Source: Candidatus Heimdallarchaeota archaeon (GTDB taxonomy: Archaea; Asgardarchaeota; Heimdallarchaeia; Heimdallarchaeales; Heimdallarchaeaceae). Taken from it: DNA of 33,314 nt. Each line of letters begins with the position of its first letter. Position 1 is the stretch's first letter. The translations under genes and the position numbers were made by a program. This document shows, one piece after another, positions 1-8,466 of this stretch. The stretch covers positions 1 to 33,314 of the forward strand of contig JAGXNV010000006.1 in NCBI GenBank assembly GCA_019894795.1, given 5' to 3'. The notes beneath the pieces were generated by a model that was given only the letters and a program-made list of their open reading frames with translations, was not told the DNA's origin and did no database searches.

Positions 1-2837
1 GTACCAATAGTATCATCTGTAGTTTCCTTGATAAACACCTGTTCTTCTTTATAGTACTTACCTAGTTTGGGTTGCTCATTGAGTATCTCCTGTAGTAACA
101 ATTCCGTCCTTTTCTTTGTTAGTTTAGCTAGTTCAGCTAATCTAGCAATTGGTACCTGTATCCCCGAAGTTATATTCCAAATAATCGTTCCATTCAGTTG
201 TTTCTTTTGTAGATTATGTTTCTCTTTCAACCACGTTGTTCTGGTAGTTATACCATACCCAAGCGCTTGTCTCATCTCTCGTTTATTGGTCCATACTTTA
301 CCATTCCTCAGATATTCTTTCAGAGAGATGATTCTCGTAGTTTCTTCATCCTTTTCTTCCTCAGCTAAAACTTCCCCAAGGTTATTACTTGCTTTGACGA
401 CACCTAAGAAGAAGAGAGGGGAGAGAAAGGTCCAGAGAGCAGAGAAATCAGGGACGGTGCCAAGGATAATGATGTTAAGACAGAGAATAGAAGTGGTGAG
501 TAGAAGAATGGAAGCTTTCCCTAAAACTCTCGTCCTGCAGAGGTTATCCTCAACAAAAGCCATGGTTCTGACATAGTGGGCAGCATAATAGATAGCTAAG
601 GTAGAGAATATTACACAGGCATAGAGGAAATAGTAGGCTTGCCAAAGATCTGTAAAGAAGAAACTGAAAAGAGTAGGTTCTTCAATTATGAACTGAAGTT
701 TATCTGCTACGAAGAACAATAGCAGTACATTGGTCGTAAGAGAACCGATAATAAAAGCTATTAGACCTGCTCTCCACATTTGCTTCCTCGATTTCCTTGA
801 AAGAGTTTCAATTGTTTTGCTAAAGAGATCATAAAAGGATTCTACTTCATCAAAGAACTCTCGGAGTTTGACTAACCCTTGCTTGATTTTTCCTTTATCA
901 AAAGAAACACCTTCTACCAAAGTGCTGAGATAATAGCTGCAAAGGGTAGCTAAAGCGACTAAAGACCAATGGTTGAGTTGGAATAAGTAGAGTAAAGCAA
1001 GGAACCCTAAATATAAACTAAAACTAACGATAAGTTGGAGGATAAACCTGTTCCTTTCCCTCTTTTTCTCTTCTTCCTCTTCTAGAGGGGGGTGATCATA
1101 ATTTTCTTCTTTCGCTATTCTTTTTATCCTTCTCCTGAGGATAATCTTTTCATTCAAAACAAGGAAGAGAAAACCATAGATAGCTAAGATCCAGTCGATA
1201 TTGTACCAATTGAGCATGTATGTATCTGCTGGTTCCTCGGGGGTGGGGAGGATTTGATAAGTGATATTCGTTAGATTAAAAGGTGATTTCACACCAAAAA
1301 AGGTAAGAGATAGTTTAATCTCATAAATTCCCAAGAAAACGTGAAAGAATGTTGGAATATCGAACGTTTCCTGATACCCTTTGTTAAGAGAGATTTTTGT
1401 TGAGCCGTTAGCAGTAAGAGAAATCAGAACACGCTCAAAAACTCTGTCGTATTCGGAAATAATGTTGAAAGATACAGTTAATTCTGTATCAGAATAATTT
1501 ACTGCTTTGAAGAAATTAGTGAAGCTTAAGCTGGTTATCCCTAGCGTAGAAGGGGTGATCAGGATATGCGAGCTAACTAGTTGTTCCAAATTTTCTCCGT
1601 TAAATTCTATCAAAGGGTCAATGGTGATGGTACTAGAGTTGAATATGCTGAAGGTTCCTGAGGTTTCCCTACCGAGATATATCTGCAGTGTCAATTCCTC
1701 ATGAAAAGTTGTGGTAACGAACCTTGCACTAATAGTATGCGCAGGTAATAATCGGTCCAAGTAAGTTATCTCTCCTTCATAAACAACTCTTGTTCCCGAA
1801 AGAATTTCGTAATCAATAGCACGATAGGTTTGTGTTCCAACAAATTTGCAGTTGAGATGTAAGGTGATTACTTGTTCGTCTACATCGCTTTGTGGTTTAA
1901 GAGATGAAAGGTTGAAGGTATGGTTTAATATCTCATCTTCCCATTCTACCAAATTAAAAATGGTATCAGAAAGATCATTAGCATTGAAGAATGAGAAAGC
2001 AGAAAAGTTGATATCTTGTATAATAATCAATCCAAAAGGCAGCTCATAGACGAAAGTAACAGAAAGAACATTAAACCCTAGTTTGGGATAAAGGTTCAAA
2101 GATAGCAAATTCCAACTTTTTTCCTCAAATTCTAGGCTTACAGGTAGTTGGTCATTCAGTTGAAATTCAACCCTAGGATTGACTGCAAAAGAACAATTTG
2201 AGTTGAAAGTGAGAGTAAAATTAGCTTCTGCTGTTTCATTGAAAAAGTAAAAAGCAGTAAGAAAACTTAATCTTCGAACTGAGAAGAAAGTTCCTTCTTT
2301 GGAAAACGAATTGGGAACAGAAGGGAGAGAAGAGCTTTGATGAGAAAGGATGGGCGGGTATAGTTGATTTAATGAAGTAGAACTATGGATAATTAATGTC
2401 CCTGATTCATAAATTCCCGCTTGACCTCTACAAATAACGGTTACATTCATCGCTCCGTTAAATTCTTCAGGGTAGAGAAAGGATTGACTCAAATTATGTT
2501 CAGAACCATCTTGGTAAAAACGATCAATGGTGAAATTAACCGGAGAGGTATCGATTGAAAACTGTATTTCTAATCCTTCAGCGGTACTTCTATCACCTGT
2601 TACTGTAAAAACCATATTTAGACTGTTTAACCTATTCAATTCTACCTGTGATAAAGAAAGTGTGAAGGATTGTTCCCTAAACGTTTGATTAAATTGAAAG
2701 ATTATTTCTTGGGGTAAGGAAGAAGAGAGGGTAGAGGGGTTTTGCTCAGTAAAATTTCCATGAATTTGAGAAACAAAGCATCCGCTAATTACAGCTGTCA
2801 ATAATAATATGTAAGCAAGCTTACTTCTCTTGCCCAT
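1..2837 (-). CDS. Large multi-pass membrane protein with extracellular N-terminal region, partial (3' end outside window)
   Basis: An unbroken minus-strand frame runs from an ATG at 2837 to the window edge, at least 945 residues, and explains why no convincing plus-strand gene lies here. Residues about 6-25 form a hydrophobic signal sequence (KLAYILLLTAVISG). Residues about 30-535 are rich in beta-type, Asn/Ser/Thr patterns and look extracytoplasmic. About seven membrane segments follow between residues 541 and 815, with a charged loop (RRRIKRIAKEEN, then an EEEEEKKRERNR run) after the first. The last 130 residues visible are soluble, charged and probably cytoplasmic. I recognise no named family. 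It is divergent from the beta-helix gene at 2925, and both could be envelope proteins. The frame is certain; function is unknown. Confidence 0.8.
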   Translation of the reverse strand, partial: MGKRSKLAYILLLTAVISGCFVSQIHGNFTEQNPSTLSSSLPQEIIFQFNQTFREQSFTLSLSQVELNRLNSLNMVFTVTGDRSTAEGLEIQFSIDTSPVNFTIDRFYQDGSEHNLSQSFLYPEEFNGAMNVTVICRGQAGIYESGTLIIHSSTSLNQLYPPILSHQSSSLPSVPNSFSKEGTFFSVRRLSFLTAFYFFNETAEANFTLTFNSNCSFAVNPRVEFQLNDQLPVSLEFEEKSWNLLSLNLYPKLGFNVLSVTFVYELPFGLIIIQDINFSAFSFFNANDLSDTIFNLVEWEDEILNHTFNLSSLKPQSDVDEQVITLHLNCKFVGTQTYRAIDYEILSGTRVVYEGEITYLDRLLPAHTISARFVTTTFHEELTLQIYLGRETSGTFSIFNSSTITIDPLIEFNGENLEQLVSSHILITPSTLGITSLSFTNFFKAVNYSDTELTVSFNIISEYDRVFERVLISLTANGSTKISLNKGYQETFDIPTFFHVFLGIYEIKLSLTFFGVKSPFNLTNITYQILPTPEEPADTYMLNWYNIDWILAIYGFLFLVLNEKIILRRRIKRIAKEENYDHPPLEEEEEKKRERNRFILQLIVSFSLYLGFLALLYLFQLNHWSLVALATLCSYYLSTLVEGVSFDKGKIKQGLVKLREFFDEVESFYDLFSKTIETLSRKSRKQMWRAGLIAFIIGSLTTNVLLLFFVADKLQFIIEEPTLFSFFFTDLWQAYYFLYACVIFSTLAIYYAAHYVRTMAFVEDNLCRTRVLGKASILLLTTSILCLNIIILGTVPDFSALWTFLSPLFFLGVVKASNNLGEVLAEEEKDEETTRIISLKEYLRNGKVWTNKREMRQALGYGITTRTTWLKEKHNLQKKQLNGTIIWNITSGIQVPIARLAELAKLTKKRTELLLQEILNEQPKLGKYYKEEQVFIKETTDDTIG

Positions 2838-2862
2838 TTTGTTCACTATTACATGATTAAAT

Positions 2863-2876
2863 TCGTTTAAAAACGA
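2863..2876. promoter_or_regulatory. 14-bp palindrome in divergent promoter region
   Basis: TCGTTTAAAAACGA is a 6-bp inverted repeat around AA. It lies between the divergent starts at 2837 and 2925 and overlaps the TTTAAA-like box expected for the leftward gene. It could be a regulator site or simply a symmetrical TATA element. Confidence 0.35.
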
Positions 2877-2924
2877 GGAGAATATTTTGCTGGTTTTTAT
2901 AGATTCATTTGGTAGTTTTAGTGT

Positions 2925-4082
2925 ATGAAGTCATGCTCACGCAAAAAGTGCATTGTTCTTTCCTTGTTAGTGCTTTCTTGCTTAATGATAAGTAGTAAAA
3001 CACCTAGAGGAGTTCATACAGAACAAACTAATGTTGAGCAGAATTATATCGATCATGAACCTATCATCATTACTTCTGATGCTGGTTTTTCTGTTTTTAG
3101 TGGTTCAGGAACTTTAGAGGAACCATATGTCATTGAGAAATTGAATATCACTACAAATGAGGGATATGGTATATCTATCTCTCAAACTACAAAGTATTTT
3201 GTGATCAGTGATTGTTACATTGATGCCACATATGCGGGAATCACTATAGAAATGGTAGCAGAAGGAACGGTTGCAATAATAAACAATGTCTGCACTAGTA
3301 ATGAGAATTCAAATGGAGTGGGTATTCAAATAGCCTTTTCTAACAAAGTTGGATTGAGAGACAATGTCTGTAATGATAATGAAGCATTTGGTATCTTGTT
3401 ATTCTTCTCTTATGACCTAATTCTTTACCGAAATACATGCAATAACAATGGCATGAATGGGATAGTTGCAGCTTATGCCAATAACTCTCTATTTTCTGAA
3501 AATGTTTGTATTAATAATGGTTGGGAAGGATTGTATCTTGCAGGATCAGCAGGATCTAATCTAGTGAGTAATATCTTTTCAAATAATCAAGAATATGGGA
3601 TAAGAATAGAGTATGCGGACAATTCTGCTCTTGTAAACAATACAATAGAAGAGAATAAAGCTTGTGGGATATATGTTTGGGAAACAGATGGTTGTTTATT
3701 CAACTATAATTGGTTTATAAAAAATTATTACAGTTCTCTTTACTTTACTTCAAGCTGTGAGAACAACAGTGTTTTTCTTAACAATTTCATAGAGAATGGT
3801 TTTTCTGATAACAGTCAAGCAGTTGATAAGGGAAACAACACATGGCATGATGAAGTTAAACAAATTGGTAATTATTGGTCTGATTTAGGAAAAAGAATGA
3901 CTTATCAGATATATGGAGAGGGCTATTCAGAGGATTTATATCCCTTAAACGAACCAATTTACTTTTCAGACAAGACAATAAGTAATGAATTCAATGAAAT
4001 TAGGTTTGATTACGTTATCTTATTAATTCTTCTCCCAGTTTCATACTTAAAAAAGAAGAAGTTAAATCTTCGTAAAACATGA
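2925..4082 (+). CDS. Secreted right-handed beta-helix (NosD-like) surface protein
   Basis: The 385-residue protein begins with a Lys/Arg-rich signal peptide (CIVLSLLVLSCLMISS, residues about 10-25). It then has the segment typical of archaeal NosD-like proteins, with PIIITSDAGF and GSGTLEEPYVIEKLNI near residues 46-75. About eight 22-25 residue coils follow, with recurring NN, N.G.G and NVC patterns, as in parallel beta-helix repeats. A GNYWSD motif lies near residue 315, also common in this family. The C-terminus has a hydrophobic stretch (YVILLILLPVSYL) and a Lys-rich tail, so the protein is probably anchored outside the membrane. Such proteins often bind or process polysaccharide, but no catalytic residues can be assigned here. 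A TTTTTATAG box lies about 30 nt upstream of the ATG. Confidence 0.85.
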   Translation: MKSCSRKKCIVLSLLVLSCLMISSKTPRGVHTEQTNVEQNYIDHEPIIITSDAGFSVFSGSGTLEEPYVIEKLNITTNEGYGISISQTTKYFVISDCYIDATYAGITIEMVAEGTVAIINNVCTSNENSNGVGIQIAFSNKVGLRDNVCNDNEAFGILLFFSYDLILYRNTCNNNGMNGIVAAYANNSLFSENVCINNGWEGLYLAGSAGSNLVSNIFSNNQEYGIRIEYADNSALVNNTIEENKACGIYVWETDGCLFNYNWFIKNYYSSLYFTSSCENNSVFLNNFIENGFSDNSQAVDKGNNTWHDEVKQIGNYWSDLGKRMTYQIYGEGYSEDLYPLNEPIYFSDKTISNEFNEIRFDYVILLILLPVSYLKKKKLNLRKT

Positions 4083-4176
4083 CTTTTGATCAAAATAATT
4101 CTCCCCTAATGAAATATGAGAAACAAACTATACGAAAAATGGTTGAATTAATCTATATTTTCAAGAATTATGGCTT

Positions 4177-5277
4177 TTAAAGAAGTGCATCAAGTTTATC
4201 CTCAAAAGTTTCATAGGATTGAATAAAATCACTAGGTACTTCGGTAGAAGCCATTTTGTTTTGCCAGATGAGTGACTGTTCTATTTCACCGAATCCAGGT
4301 TTTAACGTACATAGTGTTTTAAAATTAAATGACGATTGCAGATGATTCAATGGTTCCATTCTATAAAAATCTGAATACTGACTGAGTACTAAAACGGATA
4401 GATTTGGTATCGTTTGGAGAAACAAATTAATTTTATCATAAGCTTTAGTATATATTTGTTCAATATTGTAAGTTCTACTTCCAGTATAAATACAGAGAAT
4501 CCCCGGATTTTGCTTGACAGAAAATTGTGCAGTTTTCTTTCTGATAACCTCAATTACTTTATCTTCAATATCTTTTAATTCCTTATGAACAAGAGCAAAA
4601 CCTTGTAACTTTGTAGAACCAATCTCGAGATTTAATTTTCCTTCTATCACCATCTTCCCCTCACCACCCTTATCTTTAGTTTCAAGTGTTTTTTCTTCTA
4701 TCTTCTGTAAAAGGTCATTTTGGATATTGTTTGGAATATCGACTAAAATTCCAGCCATTTTGACATTATATTTATGCTTTAATTTTACTAGTTTAAAATA
4801 GAATTCTTGTTTTTCCCTATATTTATCAGGATTGTTTATTGTGGTAACTTCGAGATTAAAAATTCTATTAGCGAGTTTGATTTCTATATCAGGTTTTTTA
4901 TCAGGAGTTTTTTCGTTAGTAAAAACAGTTTCAAATCCTTGTAATTTAAATTTTAAAGCCATTTCTAATTCATAGAGAGCTGATAAAGAATTTAAGTAAT
5001 CATCATTGTTGAAGAAACGTTTAATTCGTGGTTTATAATTTGGGATTTCAGAGAAAATCTTAACAAGTTTGTTAACCTTAATTAACCAATCATAATGAGC
5101 ATTACTTTCAAATCTTACATTAAAAGATGGATGTCTAGGAACTTTGAGTTTATTCTTTTTTGCAAATTTTGAGATTTCAAGAAGCGCTTTAACTCCTTCA
5201 TCTAGTAATGGATTATTTTCACAAAGCAATTTATGAAAATGTTCTATTCTATTCCATTCACTAAGAAATCTTTTCAT
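4177..5277 (-). CDS. PD-(D/E)XK nuclease-like protein of unknown role
   Basis: This 366-residue soluble protein has the outline of a PD-(D/E)XK fold. A helix with Glu (SLSALYELEMALKF, residues 98-110) is followed by KPDIEI (128-133) and NLEVTT (141-146), so D130 and E143 could be metal ligands. The usual lysine of ExK is replaced by Thr (EVT), so activity is uncertain. The N-terminal 90 residues are helical and basic, and the C-terminal half is alpha/beta without a recognised domain. A TTTAAATAT box near 5301-5309 (minus-strand reading) places the transcript start almost at the ATG. The gene ends beside the micropeptide/receptor island, in the place where an earlier receptor seems to have been lost. 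A defence or repair nuclease is possible but not shown. Confidence 0.6.
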   Translation of the reverse strand: MKRFLSEWNRIEHFHKLLCENNPLLDEGVKALLEISKFAKKNKLKVPRHPSFNVRFESNAHYDWLIKVNKLVKIFSEIPNYKPRIKRFFNNDDYLNSLSALYELEMALKFKLQGFETVFTNEKTPDKKPDIEIKLANRIFNLEVTTINNPDKYREKQEFYFKLVKLKHKYNVKMAGILVDIPNNIQNDLLQKIEEKTLETKDKGGEGKMVIEGKLNLEIGSTKLQGFALVHKELKDIEDKVIEVIRKKTAQFSVKQNPGILCIYTGSRTYNIEQIYTKAYDKINLFLQTIPNLSVLVLSQYSDFYRMEPLNHLQSSFNFKTLCTLKPGFGEIEQSLIWQNKMASTEVPSDFIQSYETFEDKLDALL

Positions 5278-5362
5278 GCTAGTATAATATTAACTACTTA
5301 TAATATTTAAACTAATTTTATAATCTTCCTTAGAAGTGTTTCAATTATTGATCACAGAGACA

Positions 5363-5387
5363 TTCTTTGGAGGTTTTTCTTTTTGTC
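5363..5387 (+). repeat. Trace of a lost receptor gene: conserved receptor 3' flank
   Basis: The 25 bases here (TTCTTTGGAGG, then a T-rich tail ending TTGTC) match exactly the stretch that follows receptor stop codons at 11772, 13922 and 16009. No receptor gene precedes it; the nuclease-like gene starts 86 bp to the left on the other strand. The simplest reading is that a seventh receptor stood here and was deleted, leaving its tail and the peptide slots behind. Confidence 0.65.
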
Positions 5388-5455
5388 ATAAAAAAAATAA
5401 TCTATAAAATATCTTTTAGAAATTCAAAGGGTTCATTGATATTATTCTTAACCCA

Positions 5456-5512
5456 TTGTTTGATCCTGAAGACGGAGACGATACGATAAGTCCACCTCTG
5501 TGGCATCCCTTA
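5456..5512 (+). pseudogene. Decayed DPEDGD/PPLW micropeptide, slot 1
   Basis: In frame from 5459 the DNA reads FDPEDGDDTISPPLWHP, a full micropeptide core. The start has been lost: where intact slot-1 copies read ATGAACCAA, this one reads AACCCATTG. The frame then runs on past the normal stop to 5572. A TTG at 5456 could in principle initiate, but no Shine-Dalgarno is visible. It lies between the receptor 3' trace and the next peptide copy, as slot 1 does elsewhere in the island. Confidence 0.6.
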
Positions 5513-5525
5513 AAGTGTGATAATT

Positions 5526-5598
5526 ATGATGAAAAACTAAATACGACCCAGAAGATGGAGACGAAAGTATAACACCACCGCTTTGGTCTCCATATTAA
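5526..5598 (+). pseudogene. Frameshifted micropeptide, slot 2
   Basis: ATGATG is followed by five A residues (5532-5536). The intact paralogue at 16167 has four. Removing one A gives KYDPEDGDESITPPLWSPY and a stop at 5598, the same core as the peptide at 9810. As written, translation ends after four codons (ATG ATG AAA AAC TAA). It may be a true frameshift, a homopolymer assembly error, or, less likely, a programmed slip. Confidence 0.6.
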
Positions 5599-5649
5599 TC
5601 TCATTTCTTTTTTTCTTTTTCATATTCTTGTTTGATGTAGCTTCTACTA

Positions 5650-5737
5650 GTAAAACTGTTTTCTTGTCAGTTTCTTTCTTGTAGTCTTTTAGTATGTTCT
5701 ATCTCTTCTAAGAGTAACTTAGATGAGTGATGCAAAA
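5650..5737 (+). promoter_or_regulatory. Conserved promoter/leader of micropeptide A
   Basis: This block recurs before six plus-strand peptide genes and, more diverged, before the minus-strand one at 32115. It contains AAACTG (5653) and CAGTTT (5668) as an inverted repeat with a 9-nt spacer, then TTTCTTTCTTGT. A TTTTAGTATG box at 5687 lies about 45-50 nt before the start codon, and AGTGATG lies 5 nt before the start. The box position predicts a leader of roughly 20 nt carrying the GTGAT Shine-Dalgarno. Confidence 0.65.
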
Positions 5738-5806
5738 ATGATGAAAATGTACGATCCTGATGAAGGAGACGAGGATATTCTCCCCCCTGGTTGGTTTCCA
5801 AACTAA
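5738..5806 (+). CDS. Micropeptide A (DEGDED type), proximal to receptor 1
   Basis: This is a 22-residue peptide: MMKM, then YDPDEGDEDILPPGWFPN. Evidence that it is a gene is the family resemblance: eleven other intact copies in this window keep D, GD, PP, W and P while other positions vary, always in an ATG-to-stop frame behind the same leader and GTGATG motif. No signal peptide, membrane segment or cysteine is present. It is acidic, with one aromatic at each end of the core. It sits 80 bp upstream of receptor 1, whose central region is unlike that of the other receptors, and this peptide is likewise the odd one among proximal peptides (GW instead of LW, DEGDED). I infer that it is the ligand or regulator of receptor 1; function is unproven. 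Confidence 0.75.
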   Translation: MMKMYDPDEGDEDILPPGWFPN

Positions 5807-5845
5807 CCATTTTTTTATTTTCAATATTATCTAGTATTATCACAG

Positions 5846-5854
5846 TATATAAAT
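5846..5854 (+). promoter_or_regulatory. TATA box of receptor 1
   Basis: TATATAAAT is centred about 27 nt before position 5877. This would put the transcript start just ahead of the ATG at 5886 and favours that start over the GTG at 5877. Receptors therefore have promoters separate from the peptides. Confidence 0.65.
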
Positions 5855-5885
5855 GAATTTACGGATTAAAGCTTGAGTGTTGCAT

Positions 5886-7457
5886 ATGGGGTATGATAAT
5901 TTGTTTCATTACATTGAGAAAATAAGGACATGTGATGAATTGAATGAAATTACTGAAGATTTAAGGATAATTGCAGCAAATGAAAAATCGGCAATAGTCC
6001 TAAAATTAATTGAAGAAGCACTTCATCGAAGTGAATATTTGAATAATATAAAGGCTTCCATTAACCTAAAAGAACTACAAATAAAGCAACTATACGGTTT
6101 TTTGGAAACAATTCCTATTATTGAGGAAATACTTTTCTCTATGAAATCTGCATCAGAAGAACTAAATTATCCAGAAGGAATCATCCTAAGTTATTCGATT
6201 GAATATGGTATAGAAAAATTCAAGGGTAATAAAGATCTCAGCCAAATTGCAATTCAAAAAGCAATGGATTTATTGGAAAAACAAGTTAATTTTGACAAAT
6301 ATGTTTACAATGTTTGTAGATATAGTTATGCAATAGAAAATTGGTTAGAGAAACACGACCCAAAAAGTGGAGCGATATTAGAAGAATGTTTCACTTATTT
6401 TATCGATAGGGCAATTTACAAAGGCGCAATTCATTCTCTTGGTTATTTGAGTTTGATATATTTTCACTTTTCAAGAAGAACAGAAGCAATTGAAATAGTA
6501 AAAAAACTTTTAACTAGCAAAATAAAAATTGAGAAACTTTCTAAAGACCTTCAAACTGTTGTTTATTACTTCCTAGGTGTTGTTTTTAAATTAGACTTTC
6601 GTCTTTTGGAGGCGGAGAAATACTTAATTCAATCAAAACAAGTATTCGAATCTAATGGAAATGGAGATATTTCTTCAAATTACTATTTAACAACACTTTC
6701 TCATCTTACTACAATCTATGCTTTACAAGGAAAAATAGATTTAGCTCTTGAACAAATGAAAAAGGTTGAAGAGTTATTAGAAAAGGAAATATTTCTAAGG
6801 AATCTTTACTCTTTTAATAAAAATCAAATAATCCATACTTTCAATTTAACTAAATTTTACATTCTATCAAGATTACATCACTTCAATGTAGAAAAAAATC
6901 AAGATTTAATTCAGACTATTATTAGCAATGTTGGAACTTACCACAGTAATGCCATTATGTTGAGCGAGTTTATACTAAATGCCAACTTAGCTAAAGTAAT
7001 GTTACAAGATATAAAGAATTTGAATAATCCAAGCACTAGAAGAATAGAACATATTCTAGATTTCCTAATATGTCGGGGAATTGAATCTGATATGCAAACT
7101 CTTCAAAGGATAAACACACTCAGAAGAAGACCTGTAGAGGAGAGAATGACTACTGTTGAAAAAGCATTGGCTGATTTGCTAGCTGCCCAAGAATATTACA
7201 AAATCAAACGGTTTTTAGAAATTCACTCATTATTAAAGAATTATCAAAACCATCTTCAGTCTATAGAAGTTCTCGAATTACGTGTCTTCATGGAAGCGTT
7301 CATCCAGGTAGGGGAGTATAAGAACGGTGATCCCCTTGGTCCAGCTTTACAATATATGGCCATTAAGAAGTGTAGACTCTATGGGTTCTCTAGATTAGAA
7401 AACAAGCTACTAGATTACTTACAGTTACAACATAAGGAGATCACAAGAACAACATAG
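5886..7457 (+). CDS. Receptor 1: helical-repeat (TPR-like) protein paired with micropeptide A
   Basis: This 523-residue all-helical protein has no membrane segment, signal peptide or visible DNA-binding domain. Its repeat units look TPR-like, for example TTLSHLTTIYALQGKIDLAL around residues 270-290. The N-terminal block (ANEKS..VL, ELQIKQL, EELNY..GIIL) is most like receptor 5. The central block, residues about 190-390, has no close partner in this window. The last 75 residues (MEAFIQVGEYKNGDPLGPAL, then QYMAIKKCRLYGFSRLENK) are almost identical in all six paralogues. By outline it resembles Rap-type RRNPP peptide receptors, but no homology is claimed. It has its own TATA box, so it may be expressed independently of the peptide. 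GTG at 5877 is an alternative start. Confidence 0.8.
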   Translation: MGYDNLFHYIEKIRTCDELNEITEDLRIIAANEKSAIVLKLIEEALHRSEYLNNIKASINLKELQIKQLYGFLETIPIIEEILFSMKSASEELNYPEGIILSYSIEYGIEKFKGNKDLSQIAIQKAMDLLEKQVNFDKYVYNVCRYSYAIENWLEKHDPKSGAILEECFTYFIDRAIYKGAIHSLGYLSLIYFHFSRRTEAIEIVKKLLTSKIKIEKLSKDLQTVVYYFLGVVFKLDFRLLEAEKYLIQSKQVFESNGNGDISSNYYLTTLSHLTTIYALQGKIDLALEQMKKVEELLEKEIFLRNLYSFNKNQIIHTFNLTKFYILSRLHHFNVEKNQDLIQTIISNVGTYHSNAIMLSEFILNANLAKVMLQDIKNLNNPSTRRIEHILDFLICRGIESDMQTLQRINTLRRRPVEERMTTVEKALADLLAAQEYYKIKRFLEIHSLLKNYQNHLQSIEVLELRVFMEAFIQVGEYKNGDPLGPALQYMAIKKCRLYGFSRLENKLLDYLQLQHKEITRTT

Positions 7458-7477
7458 AATTTTAGGGAGGGGTTCCT

Positions 7478-7510
7478 ATATTCTTTGGGGATTTTTTTAT
7501 TTGTCTCTAA
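7478..7510 (+). pseudogene. Decayed downstream ten-codon reading frame (FFG- type)
   Basis: The position matches the MFFGGFSFC- frame that follows other receptors and keeps the GGGAGGGG motif. The start is ATA instead of ATG, and the residues have changed (FFGDFFICL). Loss of start and loss of sequence together suit a decayed copy. Confidence 0.35.
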
Positions 7511-7713
7511 ATTTCTTCTTACTTTAGAAATAGTCTTTTCAGATTAGGATTAATTTCACTTTAGCCTTCAAGTAGCCTACCCTTTGTCCTCAACTTTTTT
7601 ATTCTCATCTAATCTATATATTATTTGAAATTAATTGGAGTTGATTTGTCTTAGCTTTACCTTTATTCCTTCATATTAACCCGCCATTAGGGATTGGTGT
7701 CATTAACAATGAA

Positions 7714-8409
7714 GTGATCGAACGTAGAAAAACACAAACAAATGAACTTCACCCATACAGAATACTTGCACTTCTTATTGAACTATACAACAATGCAAAA
7801 TATCGAGATAAATTACCTGCCATTCTGGATGAGCATTTAGAAGAACCTGTAGAAAACTATAGAAATCTATGTTTAACAGGTGATGATGATGTGAGTGGTT
7901 ATTTTACTTATATATGTCTTAAATTTGAGTTAGATACAAAACATGAAGATTCAAATAAAGTTCTTTTGACCAATATTAGTTATAATAGAGAATCTATCAA
8001 AGGAGAAATTGAGTTAAATGCTGAAGAATTTTTCTTTATCCTAGTAAATTTATCTGTTGAATTATTAGCAAAATTTGATATAACACTTGATAAAATTGAA
8101 ATTGATGTAAGAAGAAGAAGGGAAGATAACACTAAAAAAAGGAATATCATCAGATCAGATTATTTCAGACTAGATGATATCGCTTTTGATTATCTAATGT
8201 ATATCAAGGAAGAACTAAAGGAAGAGAGGATAAAACCTATAGAAATCCTACGAAACAGTGGTATCAACACTCTAATCCTGTTGAAAGAAGAGGAAAGTGT
8301 TACCAAATTCATTAATGAAGCTTTAAACAACATTCAATTAAGTTCAGACCATACTAAGAATCATAAACTAATTGTCGACTGTTTCTATGAGTGTTTGAGA
8401 TACGATTAA
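7714..8409 (+). CDS. Unrecognised soluble protein inside the island
   Basis: The 231-residue frame starts at GTG 7714; no ATG, GTG or TTG lies upstream in frame before a stop. The protein is charged and mixed alpha/beta: a helical N-terminus (YRILALLIELYNNAKYRDKL), an acidic TGDDDV segment near residue 56, and a helical EFFFILVNLSVELLAKF segment near residues 108-124. A basic VRRRREDNTKKRNI run lies near residues 133-146. I recognise no family and see no catalytic motif. A TATATATT box near 7615 would leave a leader of about 70 nt. It follows receptor 1 without any peptide slot between, and faces the DUF917 gene tail to tail. Whether it belongs to the peptide/receptor system or is a chance insertion cannot be told. 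Confidence 0.7.
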   Translation: MIERRKTQTNELHPYRILALLIELYNNAKYRDKLPAILDEHLEEPVENYRNLCLTGDDDVSGYFTYICLKFELDTKHEDSNKVLLTNISYNRESIKGEIELNAEEFFFILVNLSVELLAKFDITLDKIEIDVRRRREDNTKKRNIIRSDYFRLDDIAFDYLMYIKEELKEERIKPIEILRNSGINTLILLKEEESVTKFINEALNNIQLSSDHTKNHKLIVDCFYECLRYD

Positions 8410-8466
8410 GAGAATAATTCTGTTTGCATCATTTGTTTCTTTTAGGCATTTAAGGTCTTTATCCTA

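Noticed and set aside
67-2049. Several plus-strand open frames opposite the large membrane protein gene
   Set aside because: They are short, lack start signals and are fully explained as the complement of one continuous 945-codon minus-strand frame with a signal peptide and membrane helices.
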